Translations under genes and position numbers: made by a program
Part shown: piece after piece, positions 26,839 through 35,040 of the stretch
How the letters are laid out: every line of letters begins with the position of its first letter
How positions within the stretch are numbered: position 1 is the stretch's first letter
DNA from: Gordonia rubripertincta
GTDB lineage: Bacteria > Actinomycetota > Actinomycetes > Mycobacteriales > Mycobacteriaceae
Assembly: GCF_038024875.1 (NCBI RefSeq)
Contig: NZ_CP136136.1
Coordinates: 3,844,001 to 3,908,000 of the forward strand
Direction: 5' to 3'
Length of the DNA stretch: 64,000 nt
The notes under the pieces: model-generated
The model's database searches: none
What the model saw: only the letters and a program-made list of their open reading frames with translations
What the model was told of the DNA's origin: nothing

Positions 26839-28382
26839 CACCCCGGCCGCGGTCGGGCACGATCCGACCACCCTTGGCCGACACATTCGCGAACACGCGC
26901 GAACTACTGGACGCAGCCGCCCGCGTGCACGGTGACCGGGACGCGTACGTCGAACCCGGCTCGCGGATCTCGTTTGCTCAGTGGGTGTCACACGCCCGGT
27001 CCGTCGCCGGCCACTTCGCCGGCGCCGGAGTCGGCAAAGGCGATGTGGTGACGCTCATGCTCCCCTCGGGAATCGACTACGCCATCTGTTACGCGGCCGC
27101 GGCCATGCTGGGCGCCGTCACGACCGGAGTGAACCCGCGACTCGGTCCGACCGAGACCACATCCATCCTGAACACTTCATCGCCCGCCCTGGTGGTGCAC
27201 GGACCTTCCCAGCTCCCGCCGGAATCGACTGCGCAGCGCCTGACTGTGTGCATCGACGAGTTACGGTCCTCGTACCACGAGGTCAACGACCTTCCGACCG
27301 TCGACGTCGACCGTCGCGACCCCGTCGCGATCATCTTCAGCAGTGGCACCACCGGGCTACCCAAGGGCGCCTGGTTCGACGCCGACAATCTCGCCGCGTC
27401 TGCACAGGCCGCAGGCATAATGAGTGCGGCATACGACCGGCGGATGACCTCCACCCCCTTCTCACACGCCGGCTACATGTCGAAGCTCTGGGACCAATTA
27501 CTCTGGGGCACAGCGATCGTCATCCCGCCTGCGCCGTGGACAGCGACCGGGATGGCGCGCACGCTCATCGACGAGCGCGTCACCGTCGGCGGCGGGGTAC
27601 CCACCCAGTGGGCCAAGCTGCTCGAACTGCCCGGCCTCGATCGCCGTTCCTTCCCCGAACTCCGGGTCGGTGTGGTCGCCACCGCTCCGGCCTCACCCGA
27701 CCTGGTTCGGCGCACCGCCGACCTGATCGGCGTACCGCTGGTGGTCCGGTACGCGATGACCGAGTCGCCGACGGTCTGTGGAACCGAACCCGACGATCCG
27801 CCCGAGGTCCAGTTCCGCACGGTCGGTCGTCCTCAGTACGGAATGACCGTCGAGGTCGTCGACAGCAATGGGATCGTGCTCTCACCCGGGATGGTGGGAC
27901 GGGTACGCATCAAGGGCGGTTGCGTGATGCGCGGGTACTGGCACGATCCCGACTTGACCTCCACCGCTTTTGATTCCGAGAGGTTCCTGGTCACCGGTGA
28001 CCTCGGCCTGATCACCACGGACGGAAACCTCAAGCTGGTGGGGAGAGCCGGGGACATGTACATCCGCGGCGGCTTCAACGTGCATCCCGTCGAAGTCGAA
28101 CAGGTCATCGCCGGCCACCCGGCGATTGCGGAAGCCGCGGTCGTCGGGCACGCCGCTCCTGTGATCGGAGAGATCGGAGTCGCCTTTGTGGTTCCCGTCG
28201 ACCCAGCTGCGCCACCAACGCTCGCCGAAGTGCGGGACTGGACGCGATCACTGTTGGCCGACTACAAGGCTCCAGATCACCTGGTCGTGGTCGAGACGAT
28301 CCCCCAGACGGCGATGGCGAAAACGGATCGCAAGCGGCTTCGTGAACTGGCCGAAACACTTCCCCCGTCACGACGCACATGA
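26835..28382 (+). CDS. acyl-CoA synthetase (AMP-forming)
   Basis: 515 residues from the GTG at 26835. Adenylation motifs: IFSSGTTGLPKGA, RYAMTESPTVCG, VTGDLG, GRAGDMYIRGGFNVHPVEVE, and a C-terminal Lys in AMAKTDRKRL (the acyl-transfer Lys position). It activates an organic acid as CoA ester. Four-base overlaps on both sides place it firmly in the 23.5-29.3 kb operon, between the Cys-less thiolase and the phosphatase. Confidence 0.88.
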   Translation: MTPRPRSGTIRPPLADTFANTRELLDAAARVHGDRDAYVEPGSRISFAQWVSHARSVAGHFAGAGVGKGDVVTLMLPSGIDYAICYAAAAMLGAVTTGVNPRLGPTETTSILNTSSPALVVHGPSQLPPESTAQRLTVCIDELRSSYHEVNDLPTVDVDRRDPVAIIFSSGTTGLPKGAWFDADNLAASAQAAGIMSAAYDRRMTSTPFSHAGYMSKLWDQLLWGTAIVIPPAPWTATGMARTLIDERVTVGGGVPTQWAKLLELPGLDRRSFPELRVGVVATAPASPDLVRRTADLIGVPLVVRYAMTESPTVCGTEPDDPPEVQFRTVGRPQYGMTVEVVDSNGIVLSPGMVGRVRIKGGCVMRGYWHDPDLTSTAFDSERFLVTGDLGLITTDGNLKLVGRAGDMYIRGGFNVHPVEVEQVIAGHPAIAEAAVVGHAAPVIGEIGVAFVVPVDPAAPPTLAEVRDWTRSLLADYKAPDHLVVVETIPQTAMAKTDRKRLRELAETLPPSRRT

Positions 28383-29095
28383 CTACTGCGGAGGTCGATC
28401 ACCTGGTCAACCTGCGCGACGTCGCCGGCCTCCCGCTGACCGGAGGCGGACTGACCGCATCCGGGGTCCTGTATCGCAGCGACGCGCCCCATGTCGGCGA
28501 CAGTCTGCCCACTCACGTGGCGTCCTGGCCGCCATCCACGGTCGTGGACCTGCGCTCGAAGAAAGAGCGTGAGCGTACCGGATTCGATTGGGACAAAGGC
28601 ACCGTCGTGCACGCGCTACCCCTCCACGACGCGGCCGCACCCGGCGACGTCCGACCCCCGGACCTGACGGCACTGTACCTGACAACGCTCGAGACGAAGG
28701 CCAGTCGAGCCGCGCACGTTCTCCAGATCGCGGCAGCTGCCGCCGGACCGGTCCTCGTGCACTGCACTGCGGGCAAGGACCGCACCGGCGTGATGGTGGC
28801 AGCACTGCTGCTCGCTGCCGGCGTCGAGCCGGCGGCGGTCCGAGAAGACTATCTCGCCACCACCGCGAACATGGAACTGCTTCGGCGACGATGGAAGGCG
28901 AAGGGCCCCCGGCTCGCTCCCGCGATTCGATTGCCACGCAGCTGGCTGACCACCTCGCCGGAGGCCATCGACGAGGTGATCGGCCATCTCCTCTCCTGGC
29001 CCGGCGGTGTGCACGGATGGTTCACCGACGCCGGGGCAACCGAGACAGACCTACGCAGCTGGCGACGCCGACTCACCCGACCCGACGGGTCCTGA
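28379..29095 (+). CDS. tyrosine/dual-specificity protein phosphatase (PtpB-like)
   Basis: 238 residues. The P-loop VHCTAGKDRTGVMVA provides the nucleophile Cys and phosphate-binding Arg. NLRDVAGLPL near the N-terminus and the segment VVDLRSKKERERTG are typical of the MptpB-like family, which hydrolyses phosphotyrosine, phosphoserine/threonine or phosphoinositides. There is no signal peptide. The ATG overlaps the ligase stop by 4 bases, so it is translationally coupled to a catabolic gene, which is an unexpected place for a phosphatase. It could act on a phosphorylated metabolite; the APH-like kinase gene begins 340 bases downstream. Confidence 0.87.
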   Translation: MTTAEVDHLVNLRDVAGLPLTGGGLTASGVLYRSDAPHVGDSLPTHVASWPPSTVVDLRSKKERERTGFDWDKGTVVHALPLHDAAAPGDVRPPDLTALYLTTLETKASRAAHVLQIAAAAAGPVLVHCTAGKDRTGVMVAALLLAAGVEPAAVREDYLATTANMELLRRRWKAKGPRLAPAIRLPRSWLTTSPEAIDEVIGHLLSWPGGVHGWFTDAGATETDLRSWRRRLTRPDGS

Positions 29096-29123
29096 TCAGT
29101 CCATCACACCCTAGGAGATCACC

Positions 29124-29318
29124 ATGCGGATTCACATCGCCCTCGACGAGTGCGAAGGACACGGAATGTGTGCGATGCACGAGCCCGATCTATACGACAT
29201 CGACGACGATGGCTTTGCGGCCAAAGCGGATTTCGTTGTGCCCCAGGGCATGGAGCCCGCCGCCCGCAACGGCGCAACTCGATGCCCGATGAGCGCGATC
29301 AAGGTCATAGAGGATTGA
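29124..29318 (+). CDS. ferredoxin, [3Fe-4S]/CYP-associated type
   Basis: 64 residues. The cluster ligands are arranged as CEGHGMC (Cys10 and Cys16 with His between) and a distal CP at Cys54 (RCPMSAIKV). This C-x2-H-x2-C...CP pattern is known in mycobacterial ferredoxins serving P450s. It carries electrons to a P450 (one is at 37.3-38.5 kb) or possibly the Rieske dioxygenase. A ribosome site (AGGAG) precedes the ATG and it is the last gene of the operon. No reductase is seen nearby. Confidence 0.9.
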   Translation: MRIHIALDECEGHGMCAMHEPDLYDIDDDGFAAKADFVVPQGMEPAARNGATRCPMSAIKVIED

Positions 29319-29372
29319 CGCCGACGCGCGCAGCGATGTGCGGTCACACGTGAACCTCCTTTTGGGAACCTC

Positions 29373-29406
29373 TTGACCTCCAAACTGGAGAACGCTATTC
29401 TCCAGT
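29373..29406 (+). promoter_or_regulatory. promoter with a perfect 9-bp inverted repeat
   Basis: ACTGGAGAA-CGCTA-TTCTCCAGT (29384-29406) is a perfect palindrome. It overlaps a plausible promoter: -35 TTGACC at 29373 and -10-like CTATTC at 29395 with 16 bases between. It looks like a TetR-type operator for the kinase-SDR-dehydrogenase operon; the TetR gene at 32.6 kb in that operon is the natural candidate. Confidence 0.65.
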
Positions 29407-29434
29407 CATCGACATTTTCGATTGGAGGTTCTGC

Positions 29435-30457
29435 ATTAAAAACCCTGAGGACAAGGCCGCGCTGGCCAGATGGCTCGATGACGTCGGGGCACCCGGCGAC
29501 GGAGAGAAGCCAGAGATCGAGCGCCTGACCGGCGGCTCGCAGAACGAGCTCTTTCGGGTAACCCGGAACGGGATGACCGGCGTCTTGCGCATGCCGCCCG
29601 CCGGCGCGGACGATGCGCGACTCGACGGTTTACGGCGCGAGCTACGACTGTTGGCCGCCCTCAAGAGTTCTGAGGTTCCACATGCGGAACTCATCGGCGG
29701 CGAACCGACCGGTGACGTGCTGGGGTCGCCGTTCTACATGATGCAGTCGATCGACGGGTGGAGCCCGACCGGTTCGTGGGCGGCGCCGTTCGACACCGAC
29801 CTCGACGCCCGCGGTGAGCTCGCATTCGAACTGGTCGGCGGCATCGCGCAACTGTCCAAGGTCGACTGGCAGGGCCGTGGTCTGACCGGATTCGGCCGGC
29901 CGGAGAACTTCCACGAACGCCAGGTCGACCGCTGGCTCGCATTTCTCGGCAACTACCGGTTCCGGGAACTTCCGGGTCTGGATGTCGCGGCGGATTGGTT
30001 GCGCGCCAACCGTCCCGCACGGTGGTCCCCGGGAATCATGCACGGCGACTACCAGTTCGCCAACGTCATGTTCCACAACGGCACACCGGCCAAACTCGCC
30101 GCGATCATCGACTGGGAGATGACCACCATCGGCGATCCGCTCCTCGACCTCGGCTGGGCTCTCCTCGGCTGGGACGGCGAATCGCCCAAGACCGACTTCT
30201 ACGTCGATCTCGAGGGTATGCCGAAGCGCTCGGAGTTGATCGCACACTACGAGAAGATCAGTGGGCGCTCGACCGCCGACATCCACTATTACCTCGTGCT
30301 GGCCAACTGGAAGCTCGGCGTGGTCCTGGAGAAGAGTTACGCGGCACTGGTCAAAGGCGATCGCAAGGACGAGAAGATCGAGACCTTCGGACCGCTGGTG
30401 CTCGATCTGATCGCGACGGCCGCCGACCTCACGACCGAACGAACCGAAGGGGTGTGA
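29435..30457 (+). CDS. APH-family phosphotransferase (ACAD10/11 kinase-domain or LvaA-like)
   Basis: About 340 residues. The kinase fold shows LTGGSQNELFRV (glycine loop), the catalytic loop MHGDYQFANVMF (His203, Asp205, Asn210) and the metal-binding IIDWEMTTIGDPLLDLGW (Asp226). The first canonical start, ATG 29573, would remove the glycine loop. The frame is open back to an ATT at 29435, six bases after GGAGG, which I take as a rare ATT start (IKNPEDKAAL). Relatives phosphorylate the hydroxyl of 4-hydroxyacyl-CoA so that a partner dehydrogenase can eliminate phosphate. Such a dehydrogenase lies two genes downstream. Confidence 0.82.
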   Translation: MKNPEDKAALARWLDDVGAPGDGEKPEIERLTGGSQNELFRVTRNGMTGVLRMPPAGADDARLDGLRRELRLLAALKSSEVPHAELIGGEPTGDVLGSPFYMMQSIDGWSPTGSWAAPFDTDLDARGELAFELVGGIAQLSKVDWQGRGLTGFGRPENFHERQVDRWLAFLGNYRFRELPGLDVAADWLRANRPARWSPGIMHGDYQFANVMFHNGTPAKLAAIIDWEMTTIGDPLLDLGWALLGWDGESPKTDFYVDLEGMPKRSELIAHYEKISGRSTADIHYYLVLANWKLGVVLEKSYAALVKGDRKDEKIETFGPLVLDLIATAADLTTERTEGV

Positions 30458-30458
30458 C

Positions 30459-31220
30459 ATGGGTTATGCGGACACGCTTTTCGACCTTACCGGCAAGGTT
30501 GTCGTCGTCACCGGCGGCAGCCGCGGCCTCGGACGCCAGATGGCGTTCGGCGCCGCGCATTGCGGCGCAGATGTGGTCATCGCCAGCCGCGACTTCGAAT
30601 CGTGCGCCACCACTGCGAAGGAAATAGCCGACGCCACCGGTCGAAGTGTCATGCCCTTCGCAGTCCACGTGGGCCGATGGGATCAACTCGACGGGCTCAC
30701 CGATGCGGTCTACGAACGGTTCGGCCGTGCCGACGTCCTGATCAACAATGCGGGCATGTCACCTGTCTATGACTCGGCCTCCGACATCAACGAGAAGATG
30801 TTCGATGCGGTGGTGAACCTCAATCTGAAAGGTCCTTTCCGGCTGTCGATTCTGTTCGGCGAACGGATGCAGCAGGCCGGCGGAGGGGTCATAATCAATG
30901 TCAGCTCAACCGGTTCCATTCGGCCGGCGCCCTGGATCCTTCCCTACGCGGCGGCCAAGGCCGGCCTCAACGCATTGACGGAGGGCCTGGCACTCACGCT
31001 GGGACCGACCGTACGGGTCAACACCCTGATGTCCGGACCTTTCTACACCGACGTGAGCAAGCACTGGGACCTCGAGTCGACCAAGAAGGCGACCAAGGCC
31101 CACGCCCTGCAGCGAGCCGGGGATCCACCCGAAATCATCGGCGCCGCCCTCTATCTGATGTCGGACGCGTCCAGCTACACGAGCGGCGCGACCCTCCGGG
31201 TCGACGGCGGCATTCCGTAA
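30459..31220 (+). CDS. SDR family oxidoreductase
   Basis: 253 residues. It has VVVTGGSRGLGRQMAFGAA (NAD(P) motif), NNAGMSP, Ser in NVSSTGSIRP and the Tyr/Lys in PYAAAKAGLNAL, and ends TLRVDGGIP. It begins 1 base after the kinase stop and precedes the ACAD10/11-type dehydrogenase, so it probably handles the 3- or 4-hydroxyacyl/ketoacyl stage of the same conversion. Substrate not determined. Confidence 0.87.
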   Translation: MGYADTLFDLTGKVVVVTGGSRGLGRQMAFGAAHCGADVVIASRDFESCATTAKEIADATGRSVMPFAVHVGRWDQLDGLTDAVYERFGRADVLINNAGMSPVYDSASDINEKMFDAVVNLNLKGPFRLSILFGERMQQAGGGVIINVSSTGSIRPAPWILPYAAAKAGLNALTEGLALTLGPTVRVNTLMSGPFYTDVSKHWDLESTKKATKAHALQRAGDPPEIIGAALYLMSDASSYTSGATLRVDGGIP

Positions 31221-31242
31221 GACGATCAAGGAGCGCACCACC

Positions 31243-32562
31243 ATGGCATGGGATTTTTCCACCGATCCGGATTTCCAGGAGAAACTCGACTGGATAAGGA
31301 CTTTCGTCCAGCAGGAGGTCGAGCCGCTCGACACCCTGTTCCCCGGATGTGAGTATCTGCCGCTCGACGACGAGCGGCGCAAGATCGTCGACCCGCTCAA
31401 GCAACGCGTCCGCGATCAGGGACTGTGGGCCGCACATCTGGGCCCGGAGCTCGGCGGACAAGGCTTCGGCGCGGTCAAACTGACCCTCATCAACGAGATA
31501 CTGGGCCGAACCGACTGGGGACCGATCATTTTCGGCACTCAGGCACCCGACACCGGAAATGCCGAGATCTTGGCGCGGTTCGGGACCGAGGCCCAGCGAA
31601 ACCGCTACTTGGCACCACTGTTGGCCGGGGAGGTGTTCTCCTGCTTCTCGATGACCGAACCGCAGGGCGGCGCCGACCCCGGAGTGTTCACCACACGAGC
31701 CGAACGCGACGGAGACGACTGGATCATCACCGGCAGCAAGTACTGGTCGTCGAACGCTGCGGTGGCATCCTTCTTCATCGTCGTCGCGATCACCAATCCC
31801 GACGTCCCGGTCCACCGCGGAGCCACCACGTTCCTGGTGCCCGCGGAAAGCGAGGGCGTGGTCATCGAGGCCAGCCACCACTTGTTCGGCGCCCATCGGC
31901 ATGAACCTGGGCACTCCCTGGTCCGCTACGAGCGAGTGCGGGTTCCCGCCGACGCGATGCTCGGCACCGAGGGTGCCGGATTCGAAGTCGCACAGTCACG
32001 GCTGGCCGGCGGCCGGCTGCACCATGCGATGCGGTCGATCGGGGTTGCCCAGAAGGCCATCGACATGATGGCCGAGCGAGCGCTGAGCCGGGAGACCAAG
32101 GGATCATCACTCGCCGACAAACAGTTGGTGCAGGCTGCGATCGCGGACTCGTACACCGAACTGATGCCGTTCCGGCTGGCCGTGCTGCATGCCGCCTGGC
32201 TCATCGACGAACATGGAGAGCATGCCGCTCGCACCGACATCGGCGCCCTGAAGGTGCTCACGCCCAAGGTGCTCCAGTCGATCACCCTGCGCGCCATTCA
32301 GATCCACGGCGGGCTCGGCGCCACCGAGCAACTACCGCTGGTCGACATGCTGATGACCGGCATAGCATTGGGACTGGCCGACGGACCGACCGATGTCCAC
32401 AAGATGAATCTCGCCAGGGGCCTGCTCAAGCGTTACAAGGCCGACGACCCGATGTGGCCGTCACAGTTCCTCGGACGCAAGATCGAGGCGGCGCGGATCA
32501 AGTACGGCGACCTGGTCGACGCGGTGCCGGCAGTGCCTGCCGGACCCCCGACCGGGCCGTGA
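31243..32562 (+). CDS. acyl-CoA dehydrogenase, ACAD10/11 type
   Basis: 439 residues, longer than the canonical 390. It has SMTEPQGGADPGVFTTRA (flavin contact), KYWSSNAAVASF, HRHEPGHSLVRYERVRVP and IQIHGGLGATEQLPL, with a C-terminal extension WPSQFLGRKIEAARIKYG. The ATG is preceded by AAGGAG. Human ACAD10/11 combine an APH kinase domain with this dehydrogenase domain, and the bacterial operon here keeps them as separate proteins. By analogy it would act on phosphorylated 4-hydroxyacyl-CoA; an ordinary dehydrogenase role remains possible. Confidence 0.88.
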   Translation: MAWDFSTDPDFQEKLDWIRTFVQQEVEPLDTLFPGCEYLPLDDERRKIVDPLKQRVRDQGLWAAHLGPELGGQGFGAVKLTLINEILGRTDWGPIIFGTQAPDTGNAEILARFGTEAQRNRYLAPLLAGEVFSCFSMTEPQGGADPGVFTTRAERDGDDWIITGSKYWSSNAAVASFFIVVAITNPDVPVHRGATTFLVPAESEGVVIEASHHLFGAHRHEPGHSLVRYERVRVPADAMLGTEGAGFEVAQSRLAGGRLHHAMRSIGVAQKAIDMMAERALSRETKGSSLADKQLVQAAIADSYTELMPFRLAVLHAAWLIDEHGEHAARTDIGALKVLTPKVLQSITLRAIQIHGGLGATEQLPLVDMLMTGIALGLADGPTDVHKMNLARGLLKRYKADDPMWPSQFLGRKIEAARIKYGDLVDAVPAVPAGPPTGP

Positions 32563-32607
32563 CGCCGAGCGATATCCTTGAAGCTCGCAGTCGTCGGCAG
32601 GAGCAGT

Positions 32608-33225
32608 ATGAGTTCACGTGCAACCGCGGCGGTCGACCGGGCCCTGGACAAGCGGCAGCGCCAGGCCGCTGCCGATGTCGAGCGGATCCTGGTCGCCGCG
32701 GCCACCGTGATGGAACGAACCACTCCTGCCGACCCGCGGGTGTCCGACATCGTCGCCGAGGCAGGAACCTCGAACAAGACGTTCTACCGCTACTTCACGG
32801 GAAAGGACGATCTGATCCTGGCGGTGATGGAGCGCGGCGTGGGTATCGTCGCGTCGTATCTCGATCACCAGATGTCCAAGGAACCCGAACCTGCGGCACA
32901 GATCGACCGATGGATCAGAGGTGTCCTGGCCCAGGTCGGTGACCCGAAACTGGCGAACATGAGTCGCGCGGTGACCCGCCAGCTGAGCTTCACCGACGAC
33001 TCGGGAAGGGCGGACGTCCGGGTCACCGAGCCACTGCGTGATCTGCTGTACCGTCCCATTTCCCAGCTGGTGATCGACGACCCCGTCCGCGCCACCGACA
33101 CGGTGTTCACCGCTGCACTGGGAATGATGCGTAGGCAGTTGTCCCTGGACGAGCCCGCCCGCGCCGAGGACATCGACTTCTTCATCACTTTTTGCCTGAA
33201 AGGGCTCGGCACAGAACAGGCTTGA
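32608..33225 (+). CDS. TetR family transcriptional regulator
   Basis: 205 residues. The HTH at about residues 20-70 reads ILVAAATVMERTTPADPRVSDIVAEAG then SNKTFYRYFTGKDDLILAV. The ATG at 32608 has AGGAG five bases upstream, better than the TTG at 32578. It is the fourth gene of the kinase operon, so it is a good candidate for the regulator binding the 9-bp palindrome at 29384-29406. Confidence 0.87.
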   Translation: MSSRATAAVDRALDKRQRQAAADVERILVAAATVMERTTPADPRVSDIVAEAGTSNKTFYRYFTGKDDLILAVMERGVGIVASYLDHQMSKEPEPAAQIDRWIRGVLAQVGDPKLANMSRAVTRQLSFTDDSGRADVRVTEPLRDLLYRPISQLVIDDPVRATDTVFTAALGMMRRQLSLDEPARAEDIDFFITFCLKGLGTEQA

Positions 33226-33231
33226 TACCCG

Positions 33232-34200
33232 ATGCGAGCAGCGATCTGTCGGCAGTATGGACCGCCGGAGGTGATCGAGGTCGGCGATTTCGCCGATCCA
33301 GAACCGGCGGCCGGCGAACTTGTGGTGGCAGTGCGGTCGGCAGCAGTCAACTTTCCCGACGTACTCACCATCGCCAACCGGTACCAGCGTTCGACGCCAC
33401 TGCCTTTCGTCCCGGGAAGTGAATTCGGAGGAGTCGTCGTCGAATCGAGCATCGACAGTGGTTTCGCGGCAGGGGATCGGGTCTATGGCACGGTTGCCAC
33501 AGGTGCGTTCGCGGAGTATGTCACCGTTCCCGCCGCTCGGGTACAGCGTATCCCCGATGGGGTCGACGATGACACCGCCGCCGGTTTCGCCGTCGCGTAC
33601 ACGACTGCATACCACGCCCTGTGTACTGCCACAGCAATCCGCAAGGGCGAGTGGGTTGTCGTACTCGGCGCCGGCGGCGGAGTGGGATCGGCCGCCATCG
33701 ATCTCGCCCATCATCTCGGAGGCCGAGTGATCGCCGCAGCGTCGGGTGACAACAAGCTCACACTGTGCCGCCGGCGCGGGGCCGAGGTGGCCCTCGACTA
33801 CCACACCGAAGATCTCCGGAGCCGGATCAAGGAGATCACCGGCCAGGGCGCCCATGTCATCATCGATCCGGTCGGCGGCAGGTCATCAGAGTCGGCGTTA
33901 CGCTCCCTGCGTCGTGGAGGTACATTCGTCACCGTCGGATACGCGTCCGGTGAGATACCGGCAATCCCATTGAATCTGGTACTCCTCAAGGGCATCACCA
34001 TCACCGGTGTCGATGTGGGGACGATGCCTGTGCATCAGCCGATGGCCGAATCGCGGGGCCGGGCGGAGCTTCACCGGATGCTCTCCGACGGCGTACTGGC
34101 GCCATACGTCGACAGTGTCCACCCACTCGCCGAGACCACCAAGGCGCTGCGGCGCGTGGCCGACCGCCAGGCCCTCGGCAAGATCATCATCCGCCCCTGA
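33232..34200 (+). CDS. zinc-free medium-chain dehydrogenase, quinone oxidoreductase-like
   Basis: 322 residues. The N-terminal GroES-like domain is MRAAICRQYGPPEVIEVGDF ... VNFPDVLTIANRYQ with no structural-zinc Cys cluster. The NADPH site is VVVLGAGGGVGSAAIDLAHHLGGRVIAAA, and HPLAETTKALRRVADRQALGKIIIRP closes the protein. It reduces enones or quinones with NADPH, possibly an enoyl-CoA. It begins 6 bases after the TetR stop and ends the operon. Confidence 0.88.
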   Translation: MRAAICRQYGPPEVIEVGDFADPEPAAGELVVAVRSAAVNFPDVLTIANRYQRSTPLPFVPGSEFGGVVVESSIDSGFAAGDRVYGTVATGAFAEYVTVPAARVQRIPDGVDDDTAAGFAVAYTTAYHALCTATAIRKGEWVVVLGAGGGVGSAAIDLAHHLGGRVIAAASGDNKLTLCRRRGAEVALDYHTEDLRSRIKEITGQGAHVIIDPVGGRSSESALRSLRRGGTFVTVGYASGEIPAIPLNLVLLKGITITGVDVGTMPVHQPMAESRGRAELHRMLSDGVLAPYVDSVHPLAETTKALRRVADRQALGKIIIRP

Positions 34201-34225
34201 CGCTGCCCGCGACACAGTCAATGTT

Positions 34226-35035
34226 CTAGAGTCGGCCTTCGGTCCGCAGCGACGCGGGAACCCACCGCGGGTTGCGTCGCTCTTTGAACGCCGCGAATCC
34301 CTCGATGGCTTCAACACCGGCTTGGCTCTGCCGCATGGCTATCCGATCGAACAGGCCGAGGTAGTGGTCGAGGCTCTTCTTGATGTCGAGGCGGGCGGCG
34401 GGCGCGGTCCGACAGATCTCGGCCAGGAGCTCGGTCGCGCTGCCCATCAGCTCCTCGTGCGGAACCACCCGCGTCACCAGACCCCAGTCGAGCGCTTCCG
34501 CGGCGCTCAGCACACGTCCGGTGAACATCAGGTCGCGAGTACGGACCGGCCCGATCGTGCGTGCCAGGATCTGCGCGTAGTAGGTGTCACTGATGCCGCG
34601 GAACAGTTCGGGCACCCGGAATGTGGCACGCTCACTCACCACGGAGACGTCGCTGCAGAGCGTGATCATGAATCCGCCGCCCTGACAGATGCCGTTCACC
34701 GCAGCGATCACCGGTAGCGCGGTGACACGCAACGAATCGAACGGGGTGGCATCCATCCCCAGGTGCCCCATGTCCATCCAGTCATCGACACCGGTACGTC
34801 CCAGGTCGCCGCCAGGGATGAACACATCTCCGGTTCCCGTCAGGATGAGTCCGTGAATATCCGGATCCGACTCGCAATGCGCGATGGCATATCGCAGCCC
34901 GAAGTACATGGCCGGACTCAGCGCGTTCCGGGCATCGGGGCGATCCACCGTCACCACGGCGAAGGGTCCCGCACGGTCCAGCCTGAGGAACGGCGTACCC
35001 AGCCAGTCACCCGCAGGTGGACTCGGCGATGCCAC
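34226..35035 (-). CDS. enoyl-CoA hydratase/isomerase family protein
   Basis: 269 residues from the GTG at 35035, six bases after the SDR stop (the open frame to 35173 lies inside the SDR gene). Crotonase motifs: AVVTVDRPDARNALSP, TGDVFIPGGDLGRT and CQGGGFMITLCSD. The first catalytic Glu is Met here, while the second is kept in FRVPELFRG. That mix is more typical of isomerase or hydrolase branches than of hydratases. It is last in the 38.5-34.2 kb minus-strand operon. Confidence 0.82.
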   Translation of the reverse strand: MASPSPPAGDWLGTPFLRLDRAGPFAVVTVDRPDARNALSPAMYFGLRYAIAHCESDPDIHGLILTGTGDVFIPGGDLGRTGVDDWMDMGHLGMDATPFDSLRVTALPVIAAVNGICQGGGFMITLCSDVSVVSERATFRVPELFRGISDTYYAQILARTIGPVRTRDLMFTGRVLSAAEALDWGLVTRVVPHEELMGSATELLAEICRTAPAARLDIKKSLDHYLGLFDRIAMRQSQAGVEAIEGFAAFKERRNPRWVPASLRTEGRL

Positions 35036-35040
35036 GCGGG

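Noticed and set aside
25621..26991. 456-codon minus-strand frame opposite the Cys-less thiolase
   Set aside because: It is an antisense shadow; the plus-strand thiolase has conserved motifs and 4-base overlaps on both sides.
29384..29406. the palindrome ACTGGAGAA-CGCTA-TTCTCCAGT read as a terminator of the ferredoxin operon
   Set aside because: It overlaps a promoter-like -35/-10 and lies just before the kinase start, and it has no T-run; an operator fits better.
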